Shown piece by piece: positions 37,804 to 51,757 of a stretch of 64,000 nt of DNA (its first letter is position 1; the number at the start of each line of letters is the position of its first letter). The notes under the pieces were generated by a model that saw only the letters and a program-made list of their open reading frames with translations, was not told the DNA's origin and made no database searches. The stretch is from Apiospora phragmitis. Its lineage: Eukaryota; Ascomycota; Sordariomycetes; Amphisphaeriales; Apiosporaceae. The stretch is taken from NCBI GenBank assembly GCA_038363925.1, contig JAQQWL010000005.1:2294001-2358000 (forward strand), in the 5' to 3' direction. The position numbers and the translations under genes are program-made.

Positions 37804-38772
37804 GACTGCCAGGACAACTACAACCAAAGTTTACATCGGAATCAATACGACTTGAATCATTAATGTCATCACCGCTCGTGGCAGCACACTTCTGTGATGC
37901 GATTATGGGGATTAAACAACTTTATTTGTCTTGTTTTCTGCACTGAACTAAGGGGGGAGAAGGCTAGGCCATGGCGCTTTTCGCCTACCATATATGGAAC
38001 ATATCCTGCGGGAACGACGCATAAGGGTAAGTGATGGTGTCTCCGGACGGAAACATAAGATGATGTGATGAAACAGGCTAGCCATCCATCTGCCATCCCT
38101 AAGAGCGCATAGCACTTGGGTCTCTCGCTAGCTTTTCATCGTGCATAATAGAGTGTAAGCCTCGAACCGTTGGGGTTCGGAGCTAGGGGCATCCCCCTCG
38201 TCCCTTGTCGGTCGTATTCACTTGAACAAACCTGACGAGACTGGTCTCCGCTTTCCTTATCGCGTCTCTCCATCGTCTCTTTCTTACATGACTTCGTGGC
38301 CACCAATATCAAGGTAGAGGGGCGTACATGACATAATGATCTTCTCTAGCTGCGACACATGTCCGTATCGGGTTTTTCAGCCAAAACCGAAAACTCCGCG
38401 GCAAAATACAACGGGGGCAAGGGGGTAAAGGTGTATCGCGGTTTGTGCTTTGTGTGTTTGTGTGTGTGCTGTGGCGTGGAATGGGGTGTTGGAGGGGTAT
38501 AGGATCAATAGGGTAGAGTGTGGGAAGGGGTCTATATACACACGGGTCTTGCATCGACGTGTAGGGGGAAGTGTAGCTGCTGATGTGTATTGACTGTGCC
38601 TTTCGCTCGCTGCACTGAACCGTGCAAGGCGCCTGGCTCGGTCTCATGTAGATGACATGGGGTAGAGGGGGTTATGGGCCAGGTTTGGTGCTCAACATCT
38701 CCCTTGGGCATCCGCCACCCGATGAGTAGACGAAGGGAGAGAGGGTCAAGCCCGTGCCACAACGTTGCCTGC

Positions 38773-41700
38773 TCAGGTCTGCTGCATGACAGACTGTTGA
38801 CCGCCGAGTTGACGCTTAACCTGCTCGCGGGCCCAGCGAGCCGTCTCGATTGTGCGCGACTGGAATTCACGGTTGGTCTTGGTTTCCCTGATCATGGCCG
38901 TGACCCAATCTTGTCGGAACGCATCGACAAGCTCTCCGTTGGGGTACGCATCAGCAAGGTCGCTAATCAACAATGTCAGCATCGTCCATTCCAGCAATGT
39001 TTCCGGGTTGGTGCTTACCCAATAACGCCCATGGATGATCGCATCAGGGATTCACTCCGGTTCATATCTTGCGAAATGATGTTAAGCATTTGGAAGATGG
39101 ATTGGACATAGGGCTGAAGAGCCTCAGCTGTTCGTCAAGGTTAGCATAGTTCTTCCGTATGTGTAAACCGCCACTGCTTACTCTTGTTGCTATCCCTCAT
39201 AGCGCTAATGATGCCACTCCAGGCATCCATAATTCCTTCCCTCAGGGAGATGACGTAGTCGTACATCTCATAGCTGCCATCGGGGCTGGCGGTAACAGTG
39301 GAGGCTTGCTGCAGCACCTGAGCAACGACGGACAGGTAGGACTCGAAGTGTCCGGTGATGGCACTAGCAATATCGCCGAAGCACTGGAGGATGGCGGGCT
39401 TGAATTGGTTGCCCAACGAGTTGCTCTGCGTGTTCGCGTTAGACAAGTTGTAATTCGGAACGTGGGATGCTGAAATCAAAGGAGGATCACTAACCCTAAG
39501 GTTGTTAAGAAGGTAGTTCATAAAGTTGTCACAGTAGGGCTGGCTGCGCTCGTGCATGGATCGCGTGATGTCACTGACAAGGCCAATAGCCATTGAGCAT
39601 AGACTGGGCTCTTCCTGGTTTGCGAGAGCGTTGTACAAGAATGGCGTGAAGGCATCCATGTACTTGGCAAAGTCTTCCTCCATGGCGTTGGCAAGGTTGC
39701 TGATGGTGGCGAAGACTGCCTCTGGGACAGCCGACTTGGCACCGGCCGTGGTAAGAATCTGAAGCGAAACCTGCATGATGCGGTCGCCCTGGGGAGCAAT
39801 CTCCTTCTCCAGTCGCTGGATGATGGATTGCAAGACAGCATTAAGGCTGGTCTGCATTTCCTCCAGAGCGATCTTGTCTTCAATGCTGACGACCTGGCTC
39901 TGCATGGGGACGGTCTCCTCGAGACGCTTCAGGATCACATCGGACAATGAAGCAATGGCCGGGAAGCTCTCCGTGGCAGCATGCTGAACAAATGCGCTGA
40001 GAACCTCGTAAGCAGTCGTGCGGACCGTTGTCTCAGCCTCAGGCTTGGACGTCACGTTCAGCAGAGTGGAAACGCTCTCGTTAAAGTGCTGAGTTAGAGG
40101 GTTGCTCGTAGCATCCAGCTCGCCCGAGAAGCGCTCGGCCAGGTTCATGAGAGCCCAGCAGCAAGAGCTTGCCATCTTAGCATCATGAACGCCAGCAAAG
40201 AGAGAGCCGATCAGCGGAGTCAAGTGTGTGGCAGGGTCAATGGCATCGGAGCATGCCTCGGTGATGCGTCCCAGTGCATAGGCGGTCGAGTCCTTGACAT
40301 GCGTAGAGCTGTCCTCCATCATGGTGATCAGGACAGGCAGAGCCTGCTTGACGATGGGCTCCAACACCTTCTCCTCGGGGCCCTCCATGATAGCACCGAA
40401 GGCAGCGACAGCAGCTTCTCTGAAGTGCCAGTCCTCCGATCGCAAATGCTGCTCGACAAACTGGATGACTGGGGGGATAATGTTAGGCCCGACAGCCTGA
40501 GCGTACAGTTGCAGACATTGGTAGGCGGCGCGAGACAGGTTGTACTCGTCATCGGCGGCATCCTCGTCCTGCTTGGTCAACAGCACGAGAAGTGTAGGGA
40601 CAACCTCGTTCGTCGCGACCCGAGCAAAGTTATAGAACGGTCGCATCTGATCCGAGCTCTCAACCTGGCCATTATCCTCCTCGATGTTAATTTCCTCCTC
40701 GCAAACTGTGCTCCAGAATTCGACAGCAAGCTTGGCGACATCCTCGTCCTCGTTCTTCATACCCAAAATAGTAAGACCGAACAGCGCCTTCTCCATGTAG
40801 AAGCGCATGTTCTCGTAGTAAAGGGCCATGATGCGGTTAAGGCATCCAAAAGCGCCCTGCTGAATGCGCGAGTCATCGGCTTGTGTGGCCTCACAGACAA
40901 CCTGCATGATGTAGTTTCGCTCACCCTCGTGCTTGAAGTTGTTACCGACAAAGTCAAGAGAGTCGCCAAGGGCCAAGATGGCCGATAGACGGACCTCCTG
41001 GTTGGTCTCCTCCTTCCGGGCGCCTTGTACGACTGCAGTCAGGATCGCATTAGAATGGCTGATGAGAGCCGTCCGCAGCTCGGTGTCCTGGCTCTCGCAA
41101 ATGTAACCAAGACAGGTCAACGAGGCCTGCTTCTGGTGTGGGGCGCCGGTGCTGACGTTCTGCACCAGGGTAGACATGAGGTCGGGCCATTGATCCCGAG
41201 GCAGTTCGATCGAGGCAATAGCCGCGATGACCTGGGCGGCAGCCTGACCGGCCTGCGCATTGCTGGACGAGAGGGTCTGGAAGGCCAAGGACTTGACCTG
41301 TGTCTTGGTCTCTTGCTCCGTCTGCTGCAGCCATTTTGCCTGCAGTTCTTGCTGTCGTGCGAATTCGCGTGCGGAGAAAGCGTTCTTGAGGGCGAGACCG
41401 GCCGCTACTCGGATCTGTGCCTCGGCGTTGTCGTCTGCTAATACTTGGACGAGTGTGGCTAGGTAGAGGGACTATAGGGTTGAGAATTTGCGGTCAGCGC
41501 CAAGGCGGGTCCAGTCGGGTTGCATGTCGTGAACTTACAAAGTTGTTTTCAGCGGCTTGGGTGAGCTGTTGCTCGGCTGCGTTTCGCGTAGCCGCATCTG
41601 GAAAGTGAGGTCAGCGGGTGGTGGCACCAAGAGCGAAAACGGACGAAGGTTCAGAAAGGCCCGTGACGTATGGGCGAGATCACATGAATGCGGCAGATAG

Positions 41701-41808
41701 ATTGATTGTTTATAGGAAATTAAGGAATGAGGGGATTGGATGGATAGTCAACATACCAGGCGACAGCGAGTTGCTGAGGACAGTGTTGATACCACCGTTG
41801 TCAGCCAT
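38773..41808 (-). CDS. KAP95: importin subunit beta-1 (karyopherin beta, KAP95)
   Basis: Five exons: 41757-41808, 41539-41597, 39182-41471, 39019-39127 and 38773-38962. All have GT-AG junctions (GTATGT/CCAG, GTAAGT/ATAG, GTAAGC/ACAG, GTAAGC/TTAG), and the spliced frame is continuous at 899 codons. The start MADNGGINTVLSNSLSPD is typical. The protein is a solenoid of HEAT repeats throughout, with an acidic loop (DEDAADDEYNLS) around residue 340, as in importin beta. It carries importin-alpha/NLS cargo through nuclear pores; the N-terminal repeats bind RanGTP, the middle binds nucleoporin FG repeats, and the later repeats with the acidic loop bind importin alpha. The last two small exons supply the conserved ending (FQSRTIETARWAREQVKRQL). 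No irregularity is seen. It is expected to be essential and constitutively expressed. Confidence 0.96.
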
Positions 41809-43780
41809 CTTGTCTGCTTAACAGCCTCTCCTGTGTTCTGCGGTGTCGATCCAGCGCGATGGTGGTGTCGAAGGGGGGGTAAATAATGGCCAGCAGTATG
41901 GGCAAAGTGGGGATGGGAAAGGGAGAGAAATAAGGTCTTGGTCAAAATAAAACCAGCAGTGTGTTTTTTCCCTTCTAGAAAGTAATGATGAAGGAATGTG
42001 GCAGCCTTTTCTCCCGCGCTCTCGTGCTTCTTTGATGCGGCGGCGATATGCTCAAGTCGGCACACTGAGCTTTCTTGGGTTTGTTGATTTTTCTTATTTT
42101 GTTTGGGGGGATGGAGAGAAATTGGTTGTAGAAGAGAGATGAATATGGGAGAATAATATGCAATCGTCGTTGGCTGCTGGCTACCAAAGTGGGTAGCGCT
42201 TGAGGGGTCCTTCCATATGTTTAAGTGGGCCCGAGCCTACCTTAGCACCTGCGTAGGGTCTGGGTAGGGGAGCCTTTGGGGGGGTTTTCGCTGGTCGTAG
42301 CCCGTAGGTTAGCAAAATACCTAAATCAATCAGGAAATGTGTTGACTTGACAATCGAACCGCTCCTGGACTGGCCGAACAAAAAAAAGAAAGAGGCCAGA
42401 GACAAGAGAGAATTCATGTGAGGAGACGGACCAGAAGCGGGAGCTTGCACCTAATTTTATCTACTACGTGTATGTACCTGATGTGCATTACAAGTAAGAA
42501 TCTACATCGGGTCTTTTCCCTCTTATCTCCTGGAGCATTGATTTGCAAACACCCATCTGGACATGACATGCCTACCTAACCTGCCACTACTGTACACTCA
42601 TTACCTATTCGAAAGCCATACGGAAGAAACAATGAGTGCGTGCATAAGATTGGATCATAGAAGGAGCCAGAGCCATGTTCTAGAGGCGCGGGAGCTTCTC
42701 TCTTGTTGCCGGTGAGAACTCAACTTTAATACATCTTGTCAGCCAGCCTACGGGCCGTTTGGAAGTTCTGCTAAAAGAACCTTCTCTTTTGTGCTCCTCC
42801 CGAGATAGCCTCGACTGCTTGGGGCCAGATTTACTCTGCCCGCCCTTTTGTATATAATTTCAATGTCCACATGCAGGCATGTCTTATTGCTAAGTTGGGG
42901 AGTAATGCTTTATTTGATTATTTATCCTGTGACCGACATTTCAAAGCCAATCTTCTATCGTAGAGGCAGAAAGCAACAGATGCGTAAGGGGGTGCACCAA
43001 AGCAGCAGTATACCCTAAGCCCACCAAGTGTTGTTTTCAACCCAAAGACACTGCATGCCAATTGATGCTACCAGATCAGCGGAATCGGCCACCACTCATT
43101 TGCCTAGCAACCTAGGCAAATTTGCCTCCCAAGTCATCCATCAAAAATGCTCAAGAGTCATTCTAGTCCTAGGCAATATATTCCTAACCTAATCAATCTC
43201 ACCGACTGGCGACTCGAGAGCCAATTAGAAGCACCCAGTAGGTTATGACTTACAGCGCAGGCAGGCGAGGGGCTGCTCATAAGGCTTCACATGTAATAAT
43301 ACCTACCGGAAGGACGCACCCTCGAAATTCTGTCAATGTCCCTCCCCCACACTATCAACTCCCCAAAGTGCCCCCTCCTCAACTGCCAAGACTTGCAGAT
43401 GCTGTAATACGCATCTCGTCTCGGTCAGCATATTTGCTGAAATGGCGGAGAGCAACTGAATAGAATATGTTCAAAGCACCCAGCATAGCAAGGAAAAAGT
43501 ATAATAAACTTGTTATGGGCCCTGCGTGCCCCAAGATGTACAATATACTCTTTATCATGTTACTACAGTGACTACCTTGCGAAAAACAATGCAGGTTAGT
43601 TTGGTACTTGGCTTCGGCCTCATCGGCTAGCATGAATGACTTTTTGCCACCGCCCAGCCCAGTAAATGCGCTACTAATCAATCTTCAACGCGACTATAAT
43701 TTTCAACTTTGGTCTTGTTGTGCTGCCCCGGGCACCATGATGACCATCTCTGCGTGCTGTTCCCTTTGGCAGCACCAAGT
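41809..43780. other. promoter-side intergenic region of KAP95
   Basis: About 2 kb between the KAP95 start and the LEU4 stop; both genes lie on the minus strand. The first 300 bases are rich in T, A and G runs, as in a leader. The rest is of moderate composition without gene or repeat. Confidence 0.5.
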
Positions 43781-45749
<1,969 letters not shown>

Positions 45750-46559
45750 GATGTCTCAGTACCACGACTAGTCACTCGATATCCAGAAAAAAAGTAAAGG
45801 GTGCTTGTAGAAGCTCAATCTTTTCCCCCGTGCGCAACTTCAACCTAAAGTTATTTGGCGGGGTAATATTTTTCTTGGAGGGGTAGTGGGTGGTCCGTTG
45901 TGTGGATGAGGATTATGACGAATGCCTGCTCAATCGGGGCCCAGCAATAAAATGCAGTTTCACGGCCTGTTAGGGAATATGAATACGGTCGGGCGAGGCG
46001 ACTCGTGCGAGAATATCTTGGTGATTTATAGATGGCAACACCAATGATTTCTTCAGCTCAAAAGGCTCCAAATCAATTGGAATTGAGTCATTGAGATCCT
46101 CCGACTATCCCGGGTAGTGGGAACCAGCCGGATTGTGGGGATATAGCGGGCAGACCGATCACGGCGCTGGATGAGACTGCAATTGGATACTATCAGTCTC
46201 TTATTGCTTGGGGTCGTATATTGATATCCTGAAGCAGACACTCCAGCTCTGTCCTTAATATACGACTGACTACGTGCTCACAACGCAATTGGTGTGACCG
46301 GTGAAGGGTTCCAATAATCCGTACATTAATTCCATATCACGCCCGACTCATTGTGCGCCCTTCTGCAGAATGAGGTCATGCTTTAGCGTAGGTACTTAAG
46401 GAAAGATTCGCTTGGGGCCCCGTCGTCTTAAGACGCATCTTCCAGTTGTACTCGAGGTAAAGTCGTCTTGTAAGTGACAGCCTTGGCAGGGCGTGCTCTC
46501 GCTATAGCTGACTAACGATGGATATCATCCACTCTCGTGTAACACGTATAGAGCGACTA
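45750..46559. other. LEU4 upstream region and edge of the A+T-rich block
   Basis: About 800 bases of normal composition between the LEU4 start and the abrupt change to RIP-type DNA near 46550. It should contain the LEU4 promoter. A candidate CPC1/GCN4 site lies within it. Confidence 0.5.
46084..46090. promoter_or_regulatory. candidate CPC1/GCN4 binding site
   Basis: TGAGTCA, about 335 bases upstream of the LEU4 start. This is the core site of the fungal cross-pathway (general amino acid) control factor, and LEU4 genes are known targets in fungi. A 7-bp match can occur by chance. Confidence 0.4.
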
Positions 46560-48650
46560 CTAACCTTAAATATTCCGGGTATAAATTAAACATACTCTTA
46601 AAATAAAGCTGTCTTATTAGGTTCCCTTAAGAAAATATTATAACTAGTAACTATAATTAATTAATTAATATACTTTATAGTTTAATTAATTATATAATTT
46701 AAATAATCACCTTTAAAGACTTTATTTAATAAAGTATAAATTAATTTCGCTATAACGTATTTAATATTTTAAAATTAATCGAAATCTTTATCTTTAAATA
46801 CTTCTACATTATTTTAATAAGTATAAGTATTATATCCGGGCTCTCCGTAAATTCTATAGCGCTGTAAGGGCGTTTTAAACGTCCTCGTACGACTATTTTT
46901 TAACGCGATTCGTCTTATAATTATTTATTAATATCCTTTTAAAACTATAAGTCTTTTTTAGCTTATATATAAAGTAATCCTTTATTTTATAGCCGGTTTT
47001 TTTTTCGTACGGCGGCGCTAGCTAAGTATTTTATTCGCTTCTCGTAGTATAGTTACCTCACTTTTTAATAAAGCGAGTTAGTATATAACTTACGTTATAC
47101 TTTTCGTAATTTAATTAAGCTTAATTAAAATTAATATTAGAGAGCTATTTTAATATCGCGTGATTCGATTTTTAATATACTCGGTTTAAGATTAAGTTTT
47201 AATTAAGTTATTTAAGGTTTTTAATTCTTAAGGTATAAGTAGGCCGGAAAAGGTCGCCCGGAGGCATTAGCGTACATAGCTTTATATTTAATTATAAAAT
47301 AATATATTTTAAATTATACGATATAAGTCTTGCCCCTTAAAAACCTCCCTAGATATTTAAAACGATAAAAGTGGCCTAGAACGCTTTTGAGAACGCTAGT
47401 AAAAAGTCCTCTTTTAAAATATAAATAATATACGCCTATATAAAACGTTTGATTTATTTCTCGTATAACTTTTTTAATATATAGAAACAGCTGATATTAA
47501 GAGGTTAAAGCTTATACGACGAATAAGAAAGTATATAAAGTATAATAATCGAGTTCTTTTTATAATAAAGCTTGAAAATTATTAAATAGTAGCTTTTATA
47601 GCCGTTAAAGATTAATAAATAATAAATACTTTTCGTATAAAACTTTATATATTTATCGAAATATTAAATTTAATCCTCGCCTCTCTCCTTTATAATTTAG
47701 CCGTTTTTAGTAATTACGATTACTTAATACTTTAATAATAAGCTGTTTTTATACTAGGAAAAGAGGTGCGTTTTCCTAGTAAATATAATATATAAAAAAA
47801 TGGCGTAACCGTATAATTTAACGCTTTAAATAATTATAACCTATTCCTAGTTCTTTTATTACATTACTTTAGGCTTCTCGCATCGATTAAAGGTTATAAC
47901 GATTATTTCGAACGAGATTTAACTTATAAAAAAGCCGGTCTCGTTAAAGTTATAAATATCCTTTTTTTAAATCTTATATTTATTAATTATATTTCGTTCG
48001 AAGGTAAATTACGCGTAATACGCATCGAGATCTTTATAAAAGACTTTTTAATAATCGATTCTTAAATTAAAACGCGTCCGGAGGTCTAGTTATTATTATA
48101 TAAAGCTAGAGGCTTAATTAACGTCTACGCGTCTCGTGTCGCGTTAAAAGAGTAGTTAGTTCGCTATATCTTTAATATTACTTATTTAAAAAAAAACCCG
48201 ATCGCGAATTTAATTCGATTATATATAAAACTATTGTATTTTTTTCGAGAATAATAAGCTTTTATATTAATAATTATATATTTTATTATAATGTATTATT
48301 ATAATATTAAAAACGTAAAGTTATATAAAAAATATTATAAACTTATATTATAAATTAAAAACTTAATTTAAAACTATTTTAAAGCGCTTAAAGCGTTAAT
48401 TATATATTACCTTTTTTTAATTATTAACTATAATAAAATAGTGAAAAAGAGATAAAATAAACTTAATTATTAAAAATTATAAGAAAATAGTTAATTAAAC
48501 CGTGTAGTTAATTAAACTATAAAGTATATTATTTTATAAGCTATTAAAGCACTGCTTTTTATATAATACTTTTAATGAATAATTAACACAGCTGTATATT
48601 TTATAATAAGGTTAGCTTAATTAATTAAAACTCACACCGAGTATAATAAA
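46560..48650 (-). mobile_element. relic of a pogo/Fot1-type (Tc1-mariner superfamily) DNA transposon
   Basis: A RIP-altered block of about 2.1 kb, nearly all A and T with leftover CG steps. Reading the minus strand from about 48170 to 47880, ignoring stops, gives the DNA-binding and catalytic start of a pogo transposase: DIANxLL, then RDTRRV, LDLRTRFNLRIDY, NKYKI and KKDIYNFNETGF. In active relatives the last motif is NFDETGF; here the catalytic Asp codon reads AAC (Asn), a G-to-A change expected from RIP. Terminal repeats were not identified, so the limits are approximate and set by composition. Confidence 0.75.
47880..48170 (-). pseudogene. pogo-type transposase fragment, RIP-inactivated
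   Basis: The best-preserved part of the element: conserved spacing from the DIANxLL helix to the first catalytic motif, with several in-frame TAA/TAG codons where CAA, CAG or TGG is expected. Inactive on sequence grounds. Confidence 0.75.
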
Positions 48651-49320
48651 TATTTTAAACGTCACTCTAATCACATTAAAATCATCCCTGGCCTGTACAG
48701 TACTATTAAATGTGGTGAAAGCAGCGCTTTAGCAGCTTATGAGATATGTGATAAAAAGAAAGGTGATAAGTATACATATACATAGCTCACTAATAAAGTA
48801 TCAAATGCATTTTAGTTGCGCCTCACTGTCCACCGATCATAAATAACGCTGGCCCATTTTAGTGTTATTGTCAGTAAAGACCGGTTACACGCGGAGGCGT
48901 TGAGCCGCAATCGGACTACTTGAGACCATCACCCTTGTCCTATTGCCCAAAGGAACAATATTTCCAAAACTACATACACTCATGCACGCCCATGTCGTGT
49001 GGTAGGAACAACATGAATGTAACAAGAGAAGCCATCGGGCCTGGATACACTGCCTCGATTCTTCACGATGGGCTAGCTAGCTGTGGGTTAACTGGCGATG
49101 GGATCACAGCGAGCTGGCAATGGGCGACAGACAATGAAATATGCCCGAGCAAAGGCCTGGCGTGTCTACATACTTCATTAAGGACGGATCGCCGCCAGAC
49201 GATTATTCAGAGATCATTCTACTAGTGAGCTCAGACCAACTAGCGAGCTCACTGAATTGGAATTCAGTGAGTCTCAAAACCATGGGACACCTTAAAACCA
49301 TGGGACAGCTCTTTTAAGGT
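48651..49320. other. island of normal base composition between RIP-mutated elements
   Basis: About 0.65 kb with near-average G+C, flanked on both sides by A+T-rich relics with sharp edges. It holds a 101-codon ATG frame (48920-49225) with no recognised motif and a perfect 24-nt palindrome near its right end. Probably unique sequence caught between insertions. Confidence 0.7.
49248..49271. repeat. perfect 24-nt inverted repeat (11-bp arms, 2-nt loop)
   Basis: Arms CTCACTGAATT and AATTCAGTGAG around GG. It sits at the right edge of the normal-composition island, immediately before the terminal-type repeats of the next element. Confidence 0.9.
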
Positions 49321-50010
49321 GCAATTTTTAAGGATTCTATACGTTTTAATTAATATCTTTAAAATACGAGGTTAAATTAAAAAATATAATAAGCTATTTT
49401 ACTTATTTTAATATAATATATATAATATATATAATAATATTTTTTTATATTTATATATATTTTATTATTAAGTTAATTATATTATTAAGTCGGCTACTTT
49501 TTTTTAATTTATATAATTAAACTTTAATACGTAATATCTTTATAATTATAAAATCGATTTAATTAAAAAAAGATCGTATTATCTTAATAATTTAAGCGAC
49601 TCGAGAAGGTTCGAATCGAATTAGTTAAAGAGCTACTACGAAAGTGTATAACGTCCTCTAAGCTACTTTAAACGACCGACTCTATAGTATTAAACCTCGA
49701 CGCGAAATCCGATATTTATAATATAAATTAAATCTAATTAAAAAAGAGGTGCTTTATAATTATATAATTAATTTAAATATTTAAGGGATACCTTTTAATC
49801 TTAGTATTATAAGAGATATATTTAATTTTTTTTAAAATCGCGCGGCGATAACCGCGTTAATAAGTATTAAGTTAAACGCTTTATTAACTATAACTTAAAC
49901 CTTAAGACTTAAATAAAACGTTAATATAATTATTAAAAGGCTCTTTATAAAAATATAAGTGTTATTTTTTACTAGTTTATATTAGTCGTAAATATTAAAA
50001 CTAAATATAT
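49276..50010 (+). mobile_element. 5' part of a second pogo-type transposon relic
   Basis: The left end carries two direct copies of AAAACCATGGGACA (49276-49289 and 49294-49307), which I take as terminal-repeat sequence. From about 49570 the plus strand reads, through stops, as a transposase N-terminus: RIILII, then ATREGSNRIS, KVYNVL, ATLNDRL, SIKPRREI, and later GIPFNLSIIRD. This matches the helix-turn-helix of pogo/Fot1 proteins. The element ends abruptly where a tRNA-like repeat begins (50011), so the catalytic half is missing or displaced. Confidence 0.6.
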
Positions 50011-50136
50011 ATTACGGTCGGCGGGTTAGTCCCCCGCGGGGTAGCACTTAAGCCGTAGAATTAAATAGAAATAATCGTTTAGTCATTTTCGAAGCTTTTA
50101 CTTTATAGCGTAGTGGTTAGTCTAAACGCACTATAA
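50011..50136 (+). repeat. tRNA-like short interspersed element, copy 1 (RIP-altered)
   Basis: 126 bases closely matching copy 2 at 58670-58795 in the same orientation. It contains the GTCGGCGGGTTAGTCCC block and the end TTTATAGCGTAGTGGTTAGTC, which resembles a tRNA D-arm with its A box, altered at one CA step compared with copy 2. It may be SINE-derived; internal promoter activity is inferred only. Confidence 0.6.
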
Positions 50137-50361
50137 TAATATAAAATTTTAATAAAACTAGTTTTATAATAAATATAATTAAATTAATACTCGTTATAAC
50201 ACGCGTTAATTACTATAAAAAAGCGAAGTTAATTTAATTTAATAATCGAGAATAATTAACGGCTATTAAATATATTAATTTATAAAGTTAATATATTCCG
50301 CTATTTTTATTTATTTAAAGTTAATATTACTTTATAAACTAGTTTTATAAATACGACTTAT

Positions 50362-50928
50362 TATAATAAACGCTATTTAAGTTTTAAAAGAAACCTAATA
50401 AAACGTACTAGGGTTTATATTAATAATACGAGAAAGTATTTAAACGTGCGATAAAAGTAACGCTTTTACTAATATAATATATAATAGCCGGGTCGTAACG
50501 TAATAATAAAGGGTCGAGTAAAGGTATTTATATAATAAAGTCGTTAAAGTTATTTATTTTATTAATAAATTAAGATTAACATTTAAATCAATTATTAAAA
50601 TAAAGAGTATTTATATAAAATATATAAGGAATCGTTCGTCGTTATATATTTAGTCTCTCTTTTATTAATATCCCTTAGTTCTTAGGGATCTCGAGGATCT
50701 CGCGAGATCTTATTAAGCTGGCTCTTTAGATCTCGTTAAATCCCGAGAGCTGCTAACCTCTAGTTATTTTATTTTTATATAACCCGTAATAGTTATCTTA
50801 TTTTAACTATTTAATCTATATTAGCTATCTTTATTTATCTACTTTTATTTATTTTTAATTAATTAGTTTTAATATATTATTATTATAATATTAATTATTA
50901 AGGTTTTATAATAATATAATAGGGTTTA
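50362..50928 (-). repeat. gypsy 3' LTR (aligned portion)
   Basis: Aligns base for base, with RIP-type differences, to 63482-64000. It starts TATAATAAACG; the expected LTR terminus TG has probably become TA. The true inner end lies beyond 50928 and cannot be fixed because the partner is cut by the window end. It keeps more CG than its partner. Confidence 0.75.
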
Positions 50929-51282
50929 TTATTATTAATAAGGCGTAAGCGTTAACCGGACTTTCGCGGGGTCCGTAGGCGCCTTAAGTTATCGTTAACC
51001 CGCGCCGAGAGATATAAGTCCTGGCCGTATAACTAGGCTAGGTTATAAAATTATCCCTCTCTTTTATCTACTTTATATTTAAAGCGGTTTAATTAATATA
51101 AATATTTAAGGAGTTTCGTTATATTAAGTATATATAAATTCCTTTTTTCACTTTTATTATAATATATACTTATTATATTTTTTAATCGTATTAAAAAACG
51201 TTATATATTTAAATAATTTAAAACCGAAAAGTTTTATATTTACGATCTTTTTATTTAAACTATTTTTAAAAGTCTCGTTACG

Positions 51283-51757
51283 ATGCCGGACGATTACTCC
51301 TATTATATTCGCCATAGTTTTATTTATCGAGCTTCGCCGGATAATTTTTCTCGTTACGACGGGTATATCGTTAATTATTAATTTAATTACGATATAAGTT
51401 TTTCGTTAAAGGCCTCATTAAATATTACTTTATAATACTTTAAGCTAGAGGCGGAAATTAAGGAAGTCGAGGAGCGTCGTCGCGAAATAAACGTAAAAGT
51501 GTAACGTTTTTAAAAATAGAAAAAGCTGTAGTTCGAAAAAATATACGGGCGGTTTAGCGTAATCTTAACTCTATTGAGGAGCTTAAACGTATAGAACGTA
51601 AAGAGGTTAAAAAGAAGGCTCGTCGTACGACTACGACCGAGATAGTTCTTAAAAAAGTTTCGACATTACTTTCTAACTTCTTACTTAATTAAGACGGCGT
51701 ATACCCGGACGTTTTATTAAAGCCTTCGTTATTAATTAATTTTAGATTTATTCTTTA
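51283..51757 (+). pseudogene. TE-associated Cys-rich ORF, antisense to gypsy pol, RIP-altered
   Basis: From an ATG at 51283 the plus strand reads MPDDYSYYIRHSFIYRASPDN, where many Tyr codons (TAT, TAC) sit where Cys (TGT, TGC) would be expected, then an acidic/basic helix (KLEAEIKEVEERRREI) and, after a one-base shift near 51550, IEELKRIERKEV and DGVYPDVLLKPS. I recognise this as a kind of Cys-rich protein with coiled coil often linked to fungal transposable elements; its role is unknown. It lies between the gypsy 3' LTR and the end of pol, in opposite orientation. Confidence 0.55.

Larger units (their letters stand above)
37236..38772. other. convergent intergenic region with one small ORF
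   Basis: About 1.5 kb between the stops of the Zn2Cys6 gene and KAP95. Besides the small ORF and its duplication I see only short frames and simple TG-rich sequence near 38450-38480. Confidence 0.5.

Noticed and set aside
40185..40988. 267-codon plus-strand frame
   Set aside because: Antisense shadow of KAP95.
48920..49225. 101-codon frame in the island of normal composition
   Set aside because: No recognised motif and single-frame support only; mentioned under the island instead of being called a gene.
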